Assembly (NCBI RefSeq): GCF_030159795.1
Contig: NZ_BSND01000003.1
Span: 682,001 to 746,000 of the forward strand
Direction of reading: 5' to 3'
Source of the DNA: Methylophaga thalassica
GTDB taxonomy: Bacteria; Pseudomonadota; Gammaproteobacteria; Nitrosococcales; Methylophagaceae
DNA: 64,000 nt
Shown: positions 8,683 through 17,111 of the stretch, piece by piece
Position numbering within the stretch: position 1 is the stretch's first letter
Layout of the letters: every line of letters starts with the position of its first letter
Translations under genes and position numbers: made by a program
Notes under the pieces: model-generated
What the model was told of the DNA's origin: nothing
Seen by the model: only the letters and a program-made list of their open reading frames with translations
The model's database searches: none

Positions 8683-9109
8683 AGATTTCCTGTGCACGTT
8701 TACAAAAAGCTTCTACCAATGAGCCTGAGATTTGAGTGAAAACAGGGCCTAATGCTAAATCTAATAAGCGGGTAGAAAATTCGAAGTCCATATCAAGCTG
8801 GACACGACACCCCTGGTTATCGCCAATAGGTTTAAATTGCCAATGGCCTTCTAAGTGACGAAAGGGGCCGTCAATTAACTCGATCCGAATGGCATTGCCA
8901 TGATCGAGCACGTTCCTGGTGGAAAATTCATGATGAATGCCGCCTTTGGCTATATCTAGTGAGGCGCAAATAACATCTTCATTTTTACTGATAATTCTGC
9001 TGTCGCGACACCAAGGCAAAAACCGTGGATAGGCTTCAACATCATTAACCAAATCAAACATTTGATCAGGTGTGTACATGACCAGAGAGCTTCGTGTGAT
9101 GGTAGTCAT
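8669..9109 (-). CDS. ratA: RatA / START-like (COQ10 family) protein
   Basis: A 146-residue START-domain protein of the COQ10/RatA family. In E. coli RatA has been described as an inhibitor of 70S ribosome association, while eukaryotic homologues bind ubiquinone. The family signature is clear: MFDLVNDVEAYPRFLPWC near the N-terminus, then GPFRHLEGHWQFKP and the closing FCKRAQEIYG. It lies between the NSS transporter gene (22 bases upstream) and rnfH (overlapping). smpB is divergent on the other side of the transporter gene, which fits the common smpB-ratA-rnfH neighbourhood with one inserted gene. Confidence 0.92.
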   Translation of the reverse strand: MTTITRSSLVMYTPDQMFDLVNDVEAYPRFLPWCRDSRIISKNEDVICASLDIAKGGIHHEFSTRNVLDHGNAIRIELIDGPFRHLEGHWQFKPIGDNQGCRVQLDMDFEFSTRLLDLALGPVFTQISGSLVEAFCKRAQEIYGKR

Positions 9110-9131
9110 TGAAATCCGGTTACGTCATTAA

Positions 9132-10499
9132 TTAATTCAGAAGACCGATAAGATTGGCAAAGACAATCATAATTGCAATCGGTGTAATAAAACGTACAAG
9201 TACTCGCCAAGTCGAATACAGCACTCCATTGCCCAATCCCAGCTCATCCATCGAGCTCTGTCGCTTCATTACCCAGCCTGCAAAGAAGGCTATCAGTAAT
9301 CCGCCCAAAGGCAACATAATATTCGCTGTAAGGTAGTCAAGCAACTCAAACATCGTTAATCCGAATAATGTCCATTCCCGGCCGATGTTAAATGAGAAGA
9401 TTGTCAGCAGACCTAATAACCAGATTATGGCACCTGAGTACACGCTGGCTCGGAGTCTTGTCATATTCTTATTTTCTACTAACCATACAACAATTGGCTC
9501 AACCAGTGAAATGCCAGAACTCCAGGCAGCAAATAATAATAAGACAAAAAAGATACCACCAAAGAACTCACCGCCCGGCATATGACCAAAGGCAATCGGT
9601 AGCGTATCAAAAATTAAACTTGGTCCTTGTCCTGGTTCTAAACCATTGGCAAATACGAGAGGGAAGATCGCCAAGCCTGCAAGTAATGCCACGCCTGTAT
9701 CCATTACAGATATGGTCAGAGAGACTTTGAAAATAGAAGCTTTTTGAGGCAGGTATGACCCATAAACCATAATCGCGCCCATCCCCAAACTTAAGGTGAA
9801 AAAGGCATGACCCATCGCAGTCAATACGCCAGTATGCGTTAATTTAGAAAAATCGATGGCAAATAAAAACTGCACACTCTGATCAAAATATTGCCCAGTA
9901 TTGTAACCATAGCCAACCAACATCAATATGATGATAAACAGGGCGGGCATAATAATGCGCACAGACTTTTCTAAACCATGCTGCACACCTCGCACCACAA
10001 TGCCGACCGTCATCAGCATAAATATCGTATGCCAGGCTAATAAACGTTCCGGATCATTGACCAGGGCTTTATGGATACTAATTGCGCCATCAGCGGTGAC
10101 CCCTTCAAATACACCAGAAAAAGCGCGCGGAATATACGCCATAGCCTGGCCGGCAATTACACTATAGTAGGAAAGAATCAAAAACCCCGTCAGCACACCC
10201 ATGCCACCAAGCCATTGCCAATTTGTACTTCGGCCTTCTTCGTCAGCAATCGACTTCAAACTATTGATGGGATTTTGTCGGCCTCGACGACCGATAAGAA
10301 TTTCAGCCATCATCAGCGGAACGCCGATAATGGCAATACACAGCAGATAAATTAGAACAAAGGCACCACCACCATTTTCACCCGTGATGTATGGGAATTT
10401 CCAGATGTTTCCCAGGCCAACAGCCGATCCTGTTGCTGCAAGAATAAATGCCCAGCGAGATGTCCACTCGCCATGAATCGACTTTGTAGGTCTAGCCAT
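9132..10499 (-). CDS. Sodium-dependent transporter, NSS/SNF family
   Basis: A 455-residue inner-membrane symporter with about eleven to twelve hydrophobic segments, of the neurotransmitter:sodium symporter (LeuT) family. The TM1 sodium-site signature is intact: GSAVGLGNIWKFPYITGE at residues 25-42, followed by NGGGAF. Members import amino acids or related small molecules with sodium, which suits a marine organism; the substrate cannot be read from sequence. It probably shares a transcript with ratA and rnfH. Its insertion between smpB and ratA is the only departure from the usual order. Confidence 0.92.
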   Translation of the reverse strand: MARPTKSIHGEWTSRWAFILAATGSAVGLGNIWKFPYITGENGGGAFVLIYLLCIAIIGVPLMMAEILIGRRGRQNPINSLKSIADEEGRSTNWQWLGGMGVLTGFLILSYYSVIAGQAMAYIPRAFSGVFEGVTADGAISIHKALVNDPERLLAWHTIFMLMTVGIVVRGVQHGLEKSVRIIMPALFIIILMLVGYGYNTGQYFDQSVQFLFAIDFSKLTHTGVLTAMGHAFFTLSLGMGAIMVYGSYLPQKASIFKVSLTISVMDTGVALLAGLAIFPLVFANGLEPGQGPSLIFDTLPIAFGHMPGGEFFGGIFFVLLLFAAWSSGISLVEPIVVWLVENKNMTRLRASVYSGAIIWLLGLLTIFSFNIGREWTLFGLTMFELLDYLTANIMLPLGGLLIAFFAGWVMKRQSSMDELGLGNGVLYSTWRVLVRFITPIAIMIVFANLIGLLN

Positions 10500-10616
10500 T
10501 CGGTCGCCTCAAAAAAGTAAATTCACTCGATTGTACCCAAAACTTTTGTCTTTCAACAAACCGCACTCATTTTAGTTTCGTGAATGATAAATAATGAAGC
10601 CGCTGTTTAAACACTC

Positions 10617-10622
10617 TATAAT
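10617..10622 (+). promoter_or_regulatory. Candidate -10 element directly in front of smpB
   Basis: A consensus TATAAT ends one base before the first possible ATG (10623) and seven bases before the second (10629). With normal spacing transcription would start at about 10629, giving a leaderless mRNA. No good -35 hexamer is present 17 bases upstream (ATGAAG), and the match may be chance. Confidence 0.35.
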
Positions 10623-10628
10623 ATGCAC

Positions 10629-11108
10629 ATGGCAGCGAAAAAGAATAAAAAGAAAGTAGGCGAAAACACCATCGCAGTGAACCGTAAGGCACGGCATGAA
10701 TTTTTCATCGAAGATAAATTTGAAGCAGGACTGGTTCTCGAAGGGTGGGAAGTGAAAAGCCTGCGTGATGGAAAAGTGCAGCTCAACGAAAGCTATGTCC
10801 ACGTTCGCAATGGTGAAGCCTGGTTAGCAAACGCACTTATTACTGCGTTAAAAACCGCATCTACACATATCAAACCAGAGCCACAACGTGACCGTAAGTT
10901 ACTGCTGCATAGAGCAGAATTACACAAATTGATTGGTGCGGTTGAGCGTAAAGGCTACACGCTGATTCCATTAAATATGTACTGGAAAAAAGGCATGGCC
11001 AAGATTGAAATTGCGCTGGCCAAAGGTAAACAACTTCACGATAAACGCGCAACTGAGAAAGATCGCGACTGGAATCGTGACAAAGCCAGAATTCTGAAAG
11101 CAAGATAA
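10629..11108 (+). CDS. smpB: SsrA-binding protein SmpB
   Basis: Binds tmRNA and delivers it to stalled ribosomes for trans-translation. The 159-residue protein shows the full family layout: a basic start (AAKKNKKK), [32 protein letters not shown], and the basic C-terminal tail [15 protein letters not shown] that enters the mRNA channel. Two ATGs are possible, at 10623 and 10629; I prefer 10629 because family members begin close to it. Neither has a Shine-Dalgarno sequence. Its RNA partner ssrA starts 55 bases downstream. Confidence 0.96.
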   Translation: MAAKKNKKKVGENTIAVNRKARHEFFIEDKFEAGLVLEGWEVKSLRDGKVQLNESYVHVRNGEAWLANALITALKTASTHIKPEPQRDRKLLLHRAELHKLIGAVERKGYTLIPLNMYWKKGMAKIEIALAKGKQLHDKRATEKDRDWNRDKARILKAR

Positions 11109-11119
11109 GTTTTCACTGG

Positions 11120-11150
11120 TTGAAAAACGCCTAATCCGATACAATATAAG
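11120..11150 (+). promoter_or_regulatory. Candidate ssrA promoter
   Basis: TTGAAA at 11120-11125 and TATAAG at 11145-11150 are separated by 19 bases; an overlapping TACAAT at 11140-11145 is an alternative -10. The position, 14 bases ahead of the mature tmRNA 5' end, is what is expected for a precursor trimmed by RNase P. Confidence 0.4.
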
Positions 11151-11163
11151 AGTTCAACACTTT

Positions 11164-11524
11164 GGGGGCGACCTGGCTTCGACGGGGATTACAAAACCTA
11201 AGGTGCATGCCGAGTACTTCAGTTCTCTCGTAAAAAAGACTGGAATTAAATTAGTTGCTAACGATAACAACTACGCACTAGCTGCTTAATAACCAGTGAA
11301 TGCCGTTCGACCAGATCCGTGCTTGTGCGTCTGGTATCGGGCGTCGACTCTCACAAGATCGTCTCGAGGTATGCTTGGTACTAAGAGATTAAAACCTTAC
11401 AAGATCGCTACTTGTTTTCCCTGTTCATCGGGTAGCAGGTAGTTAAATTAATAGATGAAATAAGCATGTAGATCCGAAGGCGGAGGATCTGCGGACGCGG
11501 GTTCGATTCCCGCCGCCTCCACCA
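11164..11524 (+). ncRNA. ssrA: Transfer-messenger RNA (tmRNA)
   Basis: Rescues stalled ribosomes together with SmpB. The 5' end GGGGGCG pairs with CGCCTCC before the discriminator A and the encoded CCA at 11522-11524, forming the tRNA-like acceptor stem; the T-arm GGTTCGATTCC is visible at the 3' end. The internal reading frame begins with the resume codon GCT at 11257 and ends with TAA at 11287-11289; it encodes the tag ANDNNYALAA, one residue different from the E. coli tag. Length 361 nucleotides, normal for a one-piece tmRNA. A terminator follows 10 bases downstream. Confidence 0.97.
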
Positions 11525-11534
11525 AACATAAATG

Positions 11535-11556
11535 ACCACCCTCGGGTGGTTTTTTT
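11535..11556 (+). terminator. ssrA terminator
   Basis: Hairpin ACCACC-CTCG-GGTGGT followed directly by six T residues, 10 bases after the encoded CCA of tmRNA. Confidence 0.85.
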
Positions 11557-11575
11557 GTGCCTAACGATCTGGAAA

Positions 11576-11663
11576 GTAGGTTGGGTAGAGCTATAGCGAA
11601 ACCCAACAGTTGAGACTTTGTATAATGATCTTTTGTTGGGTTTCATGCTGCAACTTAACCTAC
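11576..11663. repeat. 88-base palindromic intergenic element
   Basis: The element begins GTAGGTTGGGT and ends AACTTAACCTAC, forming imperfect inverted ends. Inside, GAAACCCAACA (11598-11608) and TGTTGGGTTTC (11634-11644) are a perfect 11-bp inverted pair around a 25-base spacer. The look is that of a REP- or MITE-like dispersed element; similar AACCCAACA-rich repeats occur between genes in many gammaproteobacteria. Only one copy is present in this window, so its repetitive nature is inferred. Confidence 0.55.
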
Positions 11664-11749
11664 CGATTATGTTTAACTCAACTTTTTCTGAGGGATTTAG
11701 TTGAAGCGTTTATAGTCGGGTTATATCAATATCGTCTGAGGTGATAACC

Positions 11750-12046
11750 ATGAAAAAATTAGCGCTAGCTTGGCTAATGTTCGTTAGTGTTTTTGCTCAT
11801 GCCGACGAGCTGACAAAAGAAGAAACCTGTGAGGGCTGGGCAAATAAAGCCGAGCAGTTTATGGAGGTTCGGCAAAACAATGTGCCTATCCATGAGGCGA
11901 TGAAGATGACGGTGGGCAATTTTTCTCGTGGATTGATGTTGCGTGCTTATAATGAACCGGTTGCTGAAAATGAGGGTGAAAAGCAAGCTGTTATCGATCA
12001 TTTTGCTGAACTAATTGAAGATGAGTGTTTGAAAAACGCTCAGTAA
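11750..12046 (+). CDS. Small periplasmic protein, function unknown
   Basis: A 98-residue product with a signal peptide (MKKLALAWLMFVSVFAHA, cleavage before DEL). The mature part is acidic and helical, with two cysteines, one early (EETCEGW) and one near the C-terminus (EDECLKN), which could form a disulfide. I do not recognise a named family. The start ATG at 11750 is chosen because GAGG lies nine bases upstream; a GTG three codons earlier overlaps that site. It stands alone between the tmRNA region and the GGDEF/EAL gene. Confidence 0.7.
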   Translation: MKKLALAWLMFVSVFAHADELTKEETCEGWANKAEQFMEVRQNNVPIHEAMKMTVGNFSRGLMLRAYNEPVAENEGEKQAVIDHFAELIEDECLKNAQ

Positions 12047-12436
12047 AAAGGTCGCATCAGGCTGGATTTACCGCGCAGCAAATAGTTTTAAGTTCTTACT
12101 ATTGAGTTACAACGGTTAATGTTTATCGAGCTTAATGTTCTATTTCGCTTGCTGACATTTGTTTTCAGCCATGCAGGCAGGCGATAAATAGGCAAATAAA
12201 TACTTTTTTATTTTCATTTGCTTATAAATAGTTTTTACTAGAGAAGACGTATTATTTGTAAGTTTAAATAGTTGTGCAGAAGTTATGGTCTTTGTTCTGT
12301 ACTTTTTTATTTGATTATCAATGTCATCTTTTACCGGGCAAAACTAAACATCTTTAATAAGGTTGTGTAGACTGGCTTTACAAAAGATTCACACCCCAAC
12401 GCGTGCACACAAGGGGACTCAAAAAGACAATGCTCA
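12047..12436. other. 390-base intergenic region without a gene
   Basis: No open frame, RNA gene or strong promoter is convincing here. The region is AT-rich. One weak inverted repeat (GCAAAT at 12192 with ATTTGC ending at 12221, T-rich centre) could be a transcription end for the small periplasmic gene. It must contain the promoter of the GGDEF/EAL gene, but I cannot place it. Confidence 0.4.
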
Positions 12437-15400
12437 ATGCAGATTAGAGAAAAACTCAGTTTAATCGTCATCGTCAGTATTCTATTGACTTCCATACCCG
12501 CCGCTATTTGGGTAAGTGCTTATTCAAAAGAAAAGCTTCTTAACCGAGAGGTGAATAATCTACTGGCTGTGACTCAGAATCAGGTCGATATCACTTCTCA
12601 GAAGCTCAGTTATGCAGAACCTAAATTAAAAGGCTTAGCCCGTTTACTACAAAGTGAATTAGATAAACCGGTTACAAAGGAAGAAATAGACAAGTTCTAT
12701 CAAACAATAGAGCTGAATAGTGACGGGGTTTGGCGTAATAAGAAAGACCAGTTTGATGGTCAGGTCAATGCCGGGATTTTCATTCCTGACTCAGCTGATT
12801 TAACAGATAAACAGAAAGTGATGCATTTACGCATCAAGCAGGTGATGGATGTTTTTGGCTCATCTGCTAATCGTGTATTTGAAAATGTGTGGTATCTGTC
12901 ACCTGATTTACGCAGTGAAGTTATTTTTGATTCTCATTATCCTCAATTTATATTTACTCAGCAGGCTGACAATGATTACACGCAAACGCCTTGGGTAAGC
13001 TTAACTTCTCCTTCTGAAAATCCCGACAAGCAATATACCTTTACACCGCCTTTATTTGATCCTGTTAATCAGATTTGGATGGTAAGTGCCTTATACCCGC
13101 TTTATGTCAATGGAAAGTGGGTGGGGTCGCTTGGTGAGGATATGCAATTAAGCAATGTGCTGGGCTTTACTTTCAATGAGCAACAACTTTACCCAGATAC
13201 ACAGCATTTCCTGTTGGATAAGCAAGGGAATTTCATTCTTGCAGGCCATTGGCAGGCAGAGCTTGAGTCAGGTGATGAAAAACAGGTGACAGATTTTCTC
13301 GATAAAGAGAATGCGCTTAAAGTCATGTTAAAACAGCCTGTTAAAGATAGTCCACAGATTGCGTCAAAAGATATTATCGTAAATGGAGAAAAGTATATTG
13401 CCATATCCATGTCGGTGGTTCCGGTTAATTGGCGCTACTTTAAACTCATTCCAATAGATGATTTGATTGAACCCGTTAATCGTTTATTAGCGATTCTGAT
13501 AGCCGTATTATTTGCGGTCACTATTTTCTCTGGTTGGTTGATTACCGTTGCTGTGAATAAGAATGTGATTTCACGTATCACACGCTTGACCAGAGAAATG
13601 ACACGTTTTGAGTCCGGACAAAAAGTGGCGTTGACAGCTGAGCTAAAAGGGAATGATGAAATTACCACTGCAGCCAGAGCATTCGACTCTATGGCTGAAC
13701 GTATCGATTCATATTTAACGCGTATTGCGGAAAGCAAAAAGTCATTAGCTGAAAGTGAAAGCCGCTGGAAGCTGGCACTTGAGTCTACCGGTGACGGTGT
13801 TTGGGACGTCGATCTTGAAGCTGGCACAGCAAGTTATTCCGAGCGTTGGAAGAAAATGCTGGGCTATATGGATGACAGTTTCCCAGACACGCTAGACGAG
13901 ACTTCCGAATACATACACCCAGAGGATAGAGAGCAGGCCAGACTGCGTTTCAGAGGATATATTTCAGGCGAGTATGCCAATTACCAAGATGAATTCCGAA
14001 TGCTGTGTGGCGATGGCTCATGGAAGTGGATTATGGCGCGCGGCATGATCATCAAGCGTGATAGAGACTTACAACCTTTACGTATGATTGGTACCAGTAC
14101 TGATATTTCCTACTTCAAGAAAATTCAGGATGAGTTACGCACTAATACAGCCAAACTCAGAGAATTACTAGAATATAGCCCGATTGCTGTTCGAATTGTT
14201 ACCAATACCACCAAAAAAATTGTCTTTGCGAATAAACGTTATGCGGAGCTGGTTAATCAGGATAAAGACAAATTAAACGATCTCAATCCCTTTGCCTTTT
14301 ACGTTGATCCTACAGTGGTGAAAACCTATTTAAATCATATCGCTGAAGGTAAAACCATCTATAACCAACTGACAGAGCTTAATATCTACGGAGAAGGAAC
14401 AAAATGGACACTCGCTTCTTACTTGCCAATTAAATATGGTGGTGAGGAATGCAATATCGGTTGGTTCTACGATATTACTGATCGTCTAAAAAACGAGGAA
14501 GCACTGCGTTTACATGCCAGCGTATTTGATGATGCCTGGGAAGGCATTCTGATTACTGACAAAGATAACCGTATTATTAGCGTGAACCGCGCATTTAGTG
14601 AGATCACTGGATACACACAGGAAGAATTAATCGGTGAAGATCCTAAAATTCTTGCTTCTGGTCGACAGGGCGCAGAGTTTTATGAAGAAATGTGGGAATG
14701 CATCCATACCGAAGGGCGTTGGCGTGGTGAAATATGGAACCGGAAGAAAAATGGGGAATTTTTTGCTGAAATCTTGACCGTAAGCGCAATAGAAAATGAT
14801 GAGGGCGAGATTACCAATTATCTTGGGCTGTTTGTTGATATTACGGAGATTAAAAAAACAGAGCATCTGTTAGTCAATATGGCCCATTATGATGCCCTGA
14901 CACAGCTCGCTAATCGAACACTACTTTCAGATAGGCTCGAGCAAGCTATCGCCATTGCTAAACGAAGTGAAAAATTGCTGGCGGTATGTTTTCTGGATCT
15001 GGATGGGTTCAAACCTGTCAACGATGAATTCGGTCACGAAATTGGCGATAAACTGTTGATTGCCGTGGCTGAAAGACTAGCCCAAGTTACTCGCTCCGGG
15101 GATACAGCTGCCAGAATGGGGGGCGATGAGTTTGTTGTACTTATCAGTAACATAAACAATATCGATGAGCTGGACCCCATTCTTACAAGACTCAGCCAGA
15201 AGATTGCTGAGCCGATCAAGATTAACCATCGTAAACATCACGTCACAGCCAGTATCGGCGTGGCTATATATCCCTTAGATAATGTGGACGGTGATACCTT
15301 GATTCGTCATGCGGATTTGGCCATGTATGAAGCTAAACAGGCGGGGAGGGATGGCTATCATATCTTTGATGCTAAGCTGGATCAGCAGATGCATGAATAC

Positions 15401-16183
15401 CATTCCCAACTGGAGCGATTACATCTGGCATTGATTGGTGAAGAGTTCAGGCTTTATTATCAGCCAAAAGTGGACCTTCGCCATAACCGTGTTGTAGGTG
15501 TAGAAGCCCTTATCCGTTGGCAACACCCTGAAAGAGGTTTATTGGGTGCCATGGAATTTTTGCCTATTATTGAAGATCATGAGTTCAGTATTGAGTTAGG
15601 CGACTGGGTATTAAAAACGGCGTTCAACCAATTACAAACATGGCATGAAAACAATTTGCACATTCAAGTCAGTATCAATGTATCGGCCAGACACATTCAG
15701 CATGATGCCTTCTTAAACAAACTCGAATCATTATTGAAGCAATACAAGACTATAGCGGCAGATGATATCGAGCTGGAGATTCTGGAAACCTCGGCACTGG
15801 AAACGGTTCAGACAGCGCAGGTTGTGGCGGCCGCAAGTAGTTATTTGGGAGTACCGTTTGCTCTGGATGACTTTGGCACCGGTTATTCTTCGTTGTCGTA
15901 TCTGAGAAAACTACCAGTCAGAACCTTAAAAATTGACCAGAGCTTTATCCGGGATATGCTGGGTAATGAAGAAGACATGGCGATTGTGAAAGGGGTGATT
16001 GAGCTAGCTCAAGTCTTTAAACGCAATATCATCGCCGAAGGTGTTGAAACTGAAGCGCATTTTAAACCGCTGATGGATATGGGCTGTGATATTGCGCAAG
16101 GTTACGCTATTGCTAAGCCCATGCCAGCAGACGAAGTGCTTGAGTGGGTAAAACACTATGAAAATGCGCACAGGAAGAACTAA
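12437..16183 (+). CDS. Membrane-bound PAS-GGDEF-EAL cyclic-di-GMP enzyme
   Basis: A 1248-residue inner-membrane protein predicted to both make and degrade cyclic di-GMP. Order: TM segment (about 9-29), a large periplasmic Cache-type sensor (30-345), second TM (about 350-372), HAMP, three PAS domains (about 443-560, 573-685, 692-810), GGDEF (about 815-980) and EAL (about 985-1240). The GGDEF motif (RMGGDEF) is intact, with an inhibitory I-site RSGD five residues ahead. The EAL domain keeps EALIRW, SINVSA, DDFGTGYSSL, LKIDQSF and AEGVETE, so it should hydrolyse c-di-GMP. The ribosome-binding site is weak (AAGGGGA is about 20 bases away). Net activity cannot be told from sequence. Confidence 0.95.
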   Translation: MQIREKLSLIVIVSILLTSIPAAIWVSAYSKEKLLNREVNNLLAVTQNQVDITSQKLSYAEPKLKGLARLLQSELDKPVTKEEIDKFYQTIELNSDGVWRNKKDQFDGQVNAGIFIPDSADLTDKQKVMHLRIKQVMDVFGSSANRVFENVWYLSPDLRSEVIFDSHYPQFIFTQQADNDYTQTPWVSLTSPSENPDKQYTFTPPLFDPVNQIWMVSALYPLYVNGKWVGSLGEDMQLSNVLGFTFNEQQLYPDTQHFLLDKQGNFILAGHWQAELESGDEKQVTDFLDKENALKVMLKQPVKDSPQIASKDIIVNGEKYIAISMSVVPVNWRYFKLIPIDDLIEPVNRLLAILIAVLFAVTIFSGWLITVAVNKNVISRITRLTREMTRFESGQKVALTAELKGNDEITTAARAFDSMAERIDSYLTRIAESKKSLAESESRWKLALESTGDGVWDVDLEAGTASYSERWKKMLGYMDDSFPDTLDETSEYIHPEDREQARLRFRGYISGEYANYQDEFRMLCGDGSWKWIMARGMIIKRDRDLQPLRMIGTSTDISYFKKIQDELRTNTAKLRELLEYSPIAVRIVTNTTKKIVFANKRYAELVNQDKDKLNDLNPFAFYVDPTVVKTYLNHIAEGKTIYNQLTELNIYGEGTKWTLASYLPIKYGGEECNIGWFYDITDRLKNEEALRLHASVFDDAWEGILITDKDNRIISVNRAFSEITGYTQEELIGEDPKILASGRQGAEFYEEMWECIHTEGRWRGEIWNRKKNGEFFAEILTVSAIENDEGEITNYLGLFVDITEIKKTEHLLVNMAHYDALTQLANRTLLSDRLEQAIAIAKRSEKLLAVCFLDLDGFKPVNDEFGHEIGDKLLIAVAERLAQVTRSGDTAARMGGDEFVVLISNINNIDELDPILTRLSQKIAEPIKINHRKHHVTASIGVAIYPLDNVDGDTLIRHADLAMYEAKQAGRDGYHIFDAKLDQQMHEYHSQLERLHLALIGEEFRLYYQPKVDLRHNRVVGVEALIRWQHPERGLLGAMEFLPIIEDHEFSIELGDWVLKTAFNQLQTWHENNLHIQVSINVSARHIQHDAFLNKLESLLKQYKTIAADDIELEILETSALETVQTAQVVAAASSYLGVPFALDDFGTGYSSLSYLRKLPVRTLKIDQSFIRDMLGNEEDMAIVKGVIELAQVFKRNIIAEGVETEAHFKPLMDMGCDIAQGYAIAKPMPADEVLEWVKHYENAHRKN

Positions 16184-16187
16184 GTTT

Positions 16188-16712
16188 ATGGCCAATATTC
16201 TGCTTGATAAATCACATAAAAAACTCATTCAATCAGCGATTGAATTTGGTAATTGGTTATCAACTCAGACTTCCCTATCAGAAGATGATAAAAAAGCCGT
16301 GCAATCCATTCAGCAGGTATTAAATAAGCTGCCCAAAATAAACGATGGCACCTTAGCCATGTATGGCTTTAGTGTGGAACGCGGTGATGACGAGAAGGCG
16401 CTGATTCGGGGCTGGGATATTAGTGTCGAGTATTTTGCTCATGATCCGGAACAGCAAGGTGGTCTGGAAATATTCAGTTCTTATTTACCGATTCCTGAAT
16501 CCACAGACAAAGATGTGTTGGCCATTAAAAAACAACATGAAGTGTATTTCCACTGGCCTATCGGTGATATTTGTAATCTGGTCAAACAAGAACAGGCGCA
16601 GCAGTGGATAACAGCAGTAAGCCAACCACAGGATATACTATCAGAGGGGGACAGACTTCGGGTGGAGATTGTGTATCAGGATTTTTACAGTGAGATTGAG
16701 TTGCCTGGCTGA
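16188..16712 (+). CDS. Conserved-looking protein of unknown function
   Basis: A soluble protein of 174 residues without signal peptide or membrane segments. I do not recognise its family. It has an alpha-helical N-terminal half (DKSHKKLIQSAIEFGNWL) and a C-terminal half rich in alternating hydrophobic residues, suggesting a small alpha/beta domain; VEIVYQDFYSEIELPG closes it. The frame is open from 16158 inside the preceding gene; I chose the ATG at 16188, five bases after the GGDEF/EAL gene's stop, with AGGAAG upstream. Close spacing suggests co-transcription with that gene. A bidirectional terminator follows. Confidence 0.65.
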   Translation: MANILLDKSHKKLIQSAIEFGNWLSTQTSLSEDDKKAVQSIQQVLNKLPKINDGTLAMYGFSVERGDDEKALIRGWDISVEYFAHDPEQQGGLEIFSSYLPIPESTDKDVLAIKKQHEVYFHWPIGDICNLVKQEQAQQWITAVSQPQDILSEGDRLRVEIVYQDFYSEIELPG

Positions 16713-16724
16713 ATAGCAGGCAAA

Positions 16725-16749
16725 AAAAGTCTGAGAAACTCAGACTTTT
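16725..16749. terminator. Bidirectional intrinsic terminator
   Basis: Perfect 11-bp stem AAAAGTCTGAG / CTCAGACTTTT with an AAA loop. It serves the plus-strand gene ending at 16712 and the minus-strand YjfB-like gene, whose last codons lie within it. Confidence 0.85.
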
Positions 16750-16922
16750 ACGTTTAGATTATTGCCTTGTGTGGCAGTAGGTGCAGGGACAGCAGATTCA
16801 ATCAGTTTTAACGCATTGGCACCATCTAACTTGGCTTTGTTATTACTCATTTGAGCACTTTTGACCATCAGATAATCATCGATACTGATTTTCGGGCTGC
16901 CTTGTGTTGCTGAAATACTCAT
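16740..16922 (-). CDS. YjfB-like putative motility protein
   Basis: A 60-residue protein whose second half (NALKLIESAVPAPTATQGNN, then LNVKV) resembles the YjfB family of small proteins annotated as putative motility proteins in flagellated bacteria. The start has a textbook Shine-Dalgarno sequence (GTAGGAGGTAAGAA before ATG). A near-consensus sigma-28 (FliA) promoter lies 76 bases upstream at 16998-17024, which independently ties the gene to the flagellar and chemotaxis regulon. The molecular role is unknown. Family assignment is from pattern memory and moderate; that the gene is real is well supported by its expression signals. Confidence 0.72.
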   Translation of the reverse strand: MSISATQGSPKISIDDYLMVKSAQMSNNKAKLDGANALKLIESAVPAPTATQGNNLNVKV

Positions 16923-16997
16923 TTCTTACCTCCTACTTTTTGTGCCATCTTACATGACCTTAGTTATCTTCTACGATAAATAGTTCACATAATTCTT

Positions 16998-17024
16998 ATA
17001 TCGGCCTATTGCCATAACACTTTA
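16998..17024 (-). promoter_or_regulatory. Sigma-28 (FliA) promoter of the YjfB-like gene
   Basis: On the minus strand the sequence reads TAAAGTGT, exactly 11 bases, then GCCGATAT. The FliA consensus is TAAAGTTT-N11-GCCGATAA, so 14 of 16 positions match with perfect spacing. Transcription would start near 16990 and leave a leader of about 68 bases. Confidence 0.8.
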
Positions 17025-17111
17025 GAATCAAATGCTTTTTGATTTTTTGTCATCGTTTTGACATCACGCTGTGGTTGACTTTCAGGATTGTAATCCAACT
17101 GCATAAAGCCA

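Noticed and set aside
9392-9730. 112-codon plus-strand frame inside the NSS transporter gene
   Set aside because: Antisense shadow of a membrane protein gene; no supporting start signal.
11443-11646. 67-codon minus-strand open frame over the 3' end of ssrA
   Set aside because: Its GGNRTRVRRSS segment is antisense translation of the tmRNA 3' end, a common annotation artefact.
11525-11740. Genomic island integrated at the ssrA 3' end
   Set aside because: The tmRNA is followed at once by its own terminator; no integrase gene and no second copy of the tmRNA end is present. Only a short palindromic element lies there.
12192-12221. AT-rich inverted repeat as terminator of the small periplasmic gene
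   Set aside because: The stem needs a gap and the centre is mainly T; too weak to call as a feature of its own.
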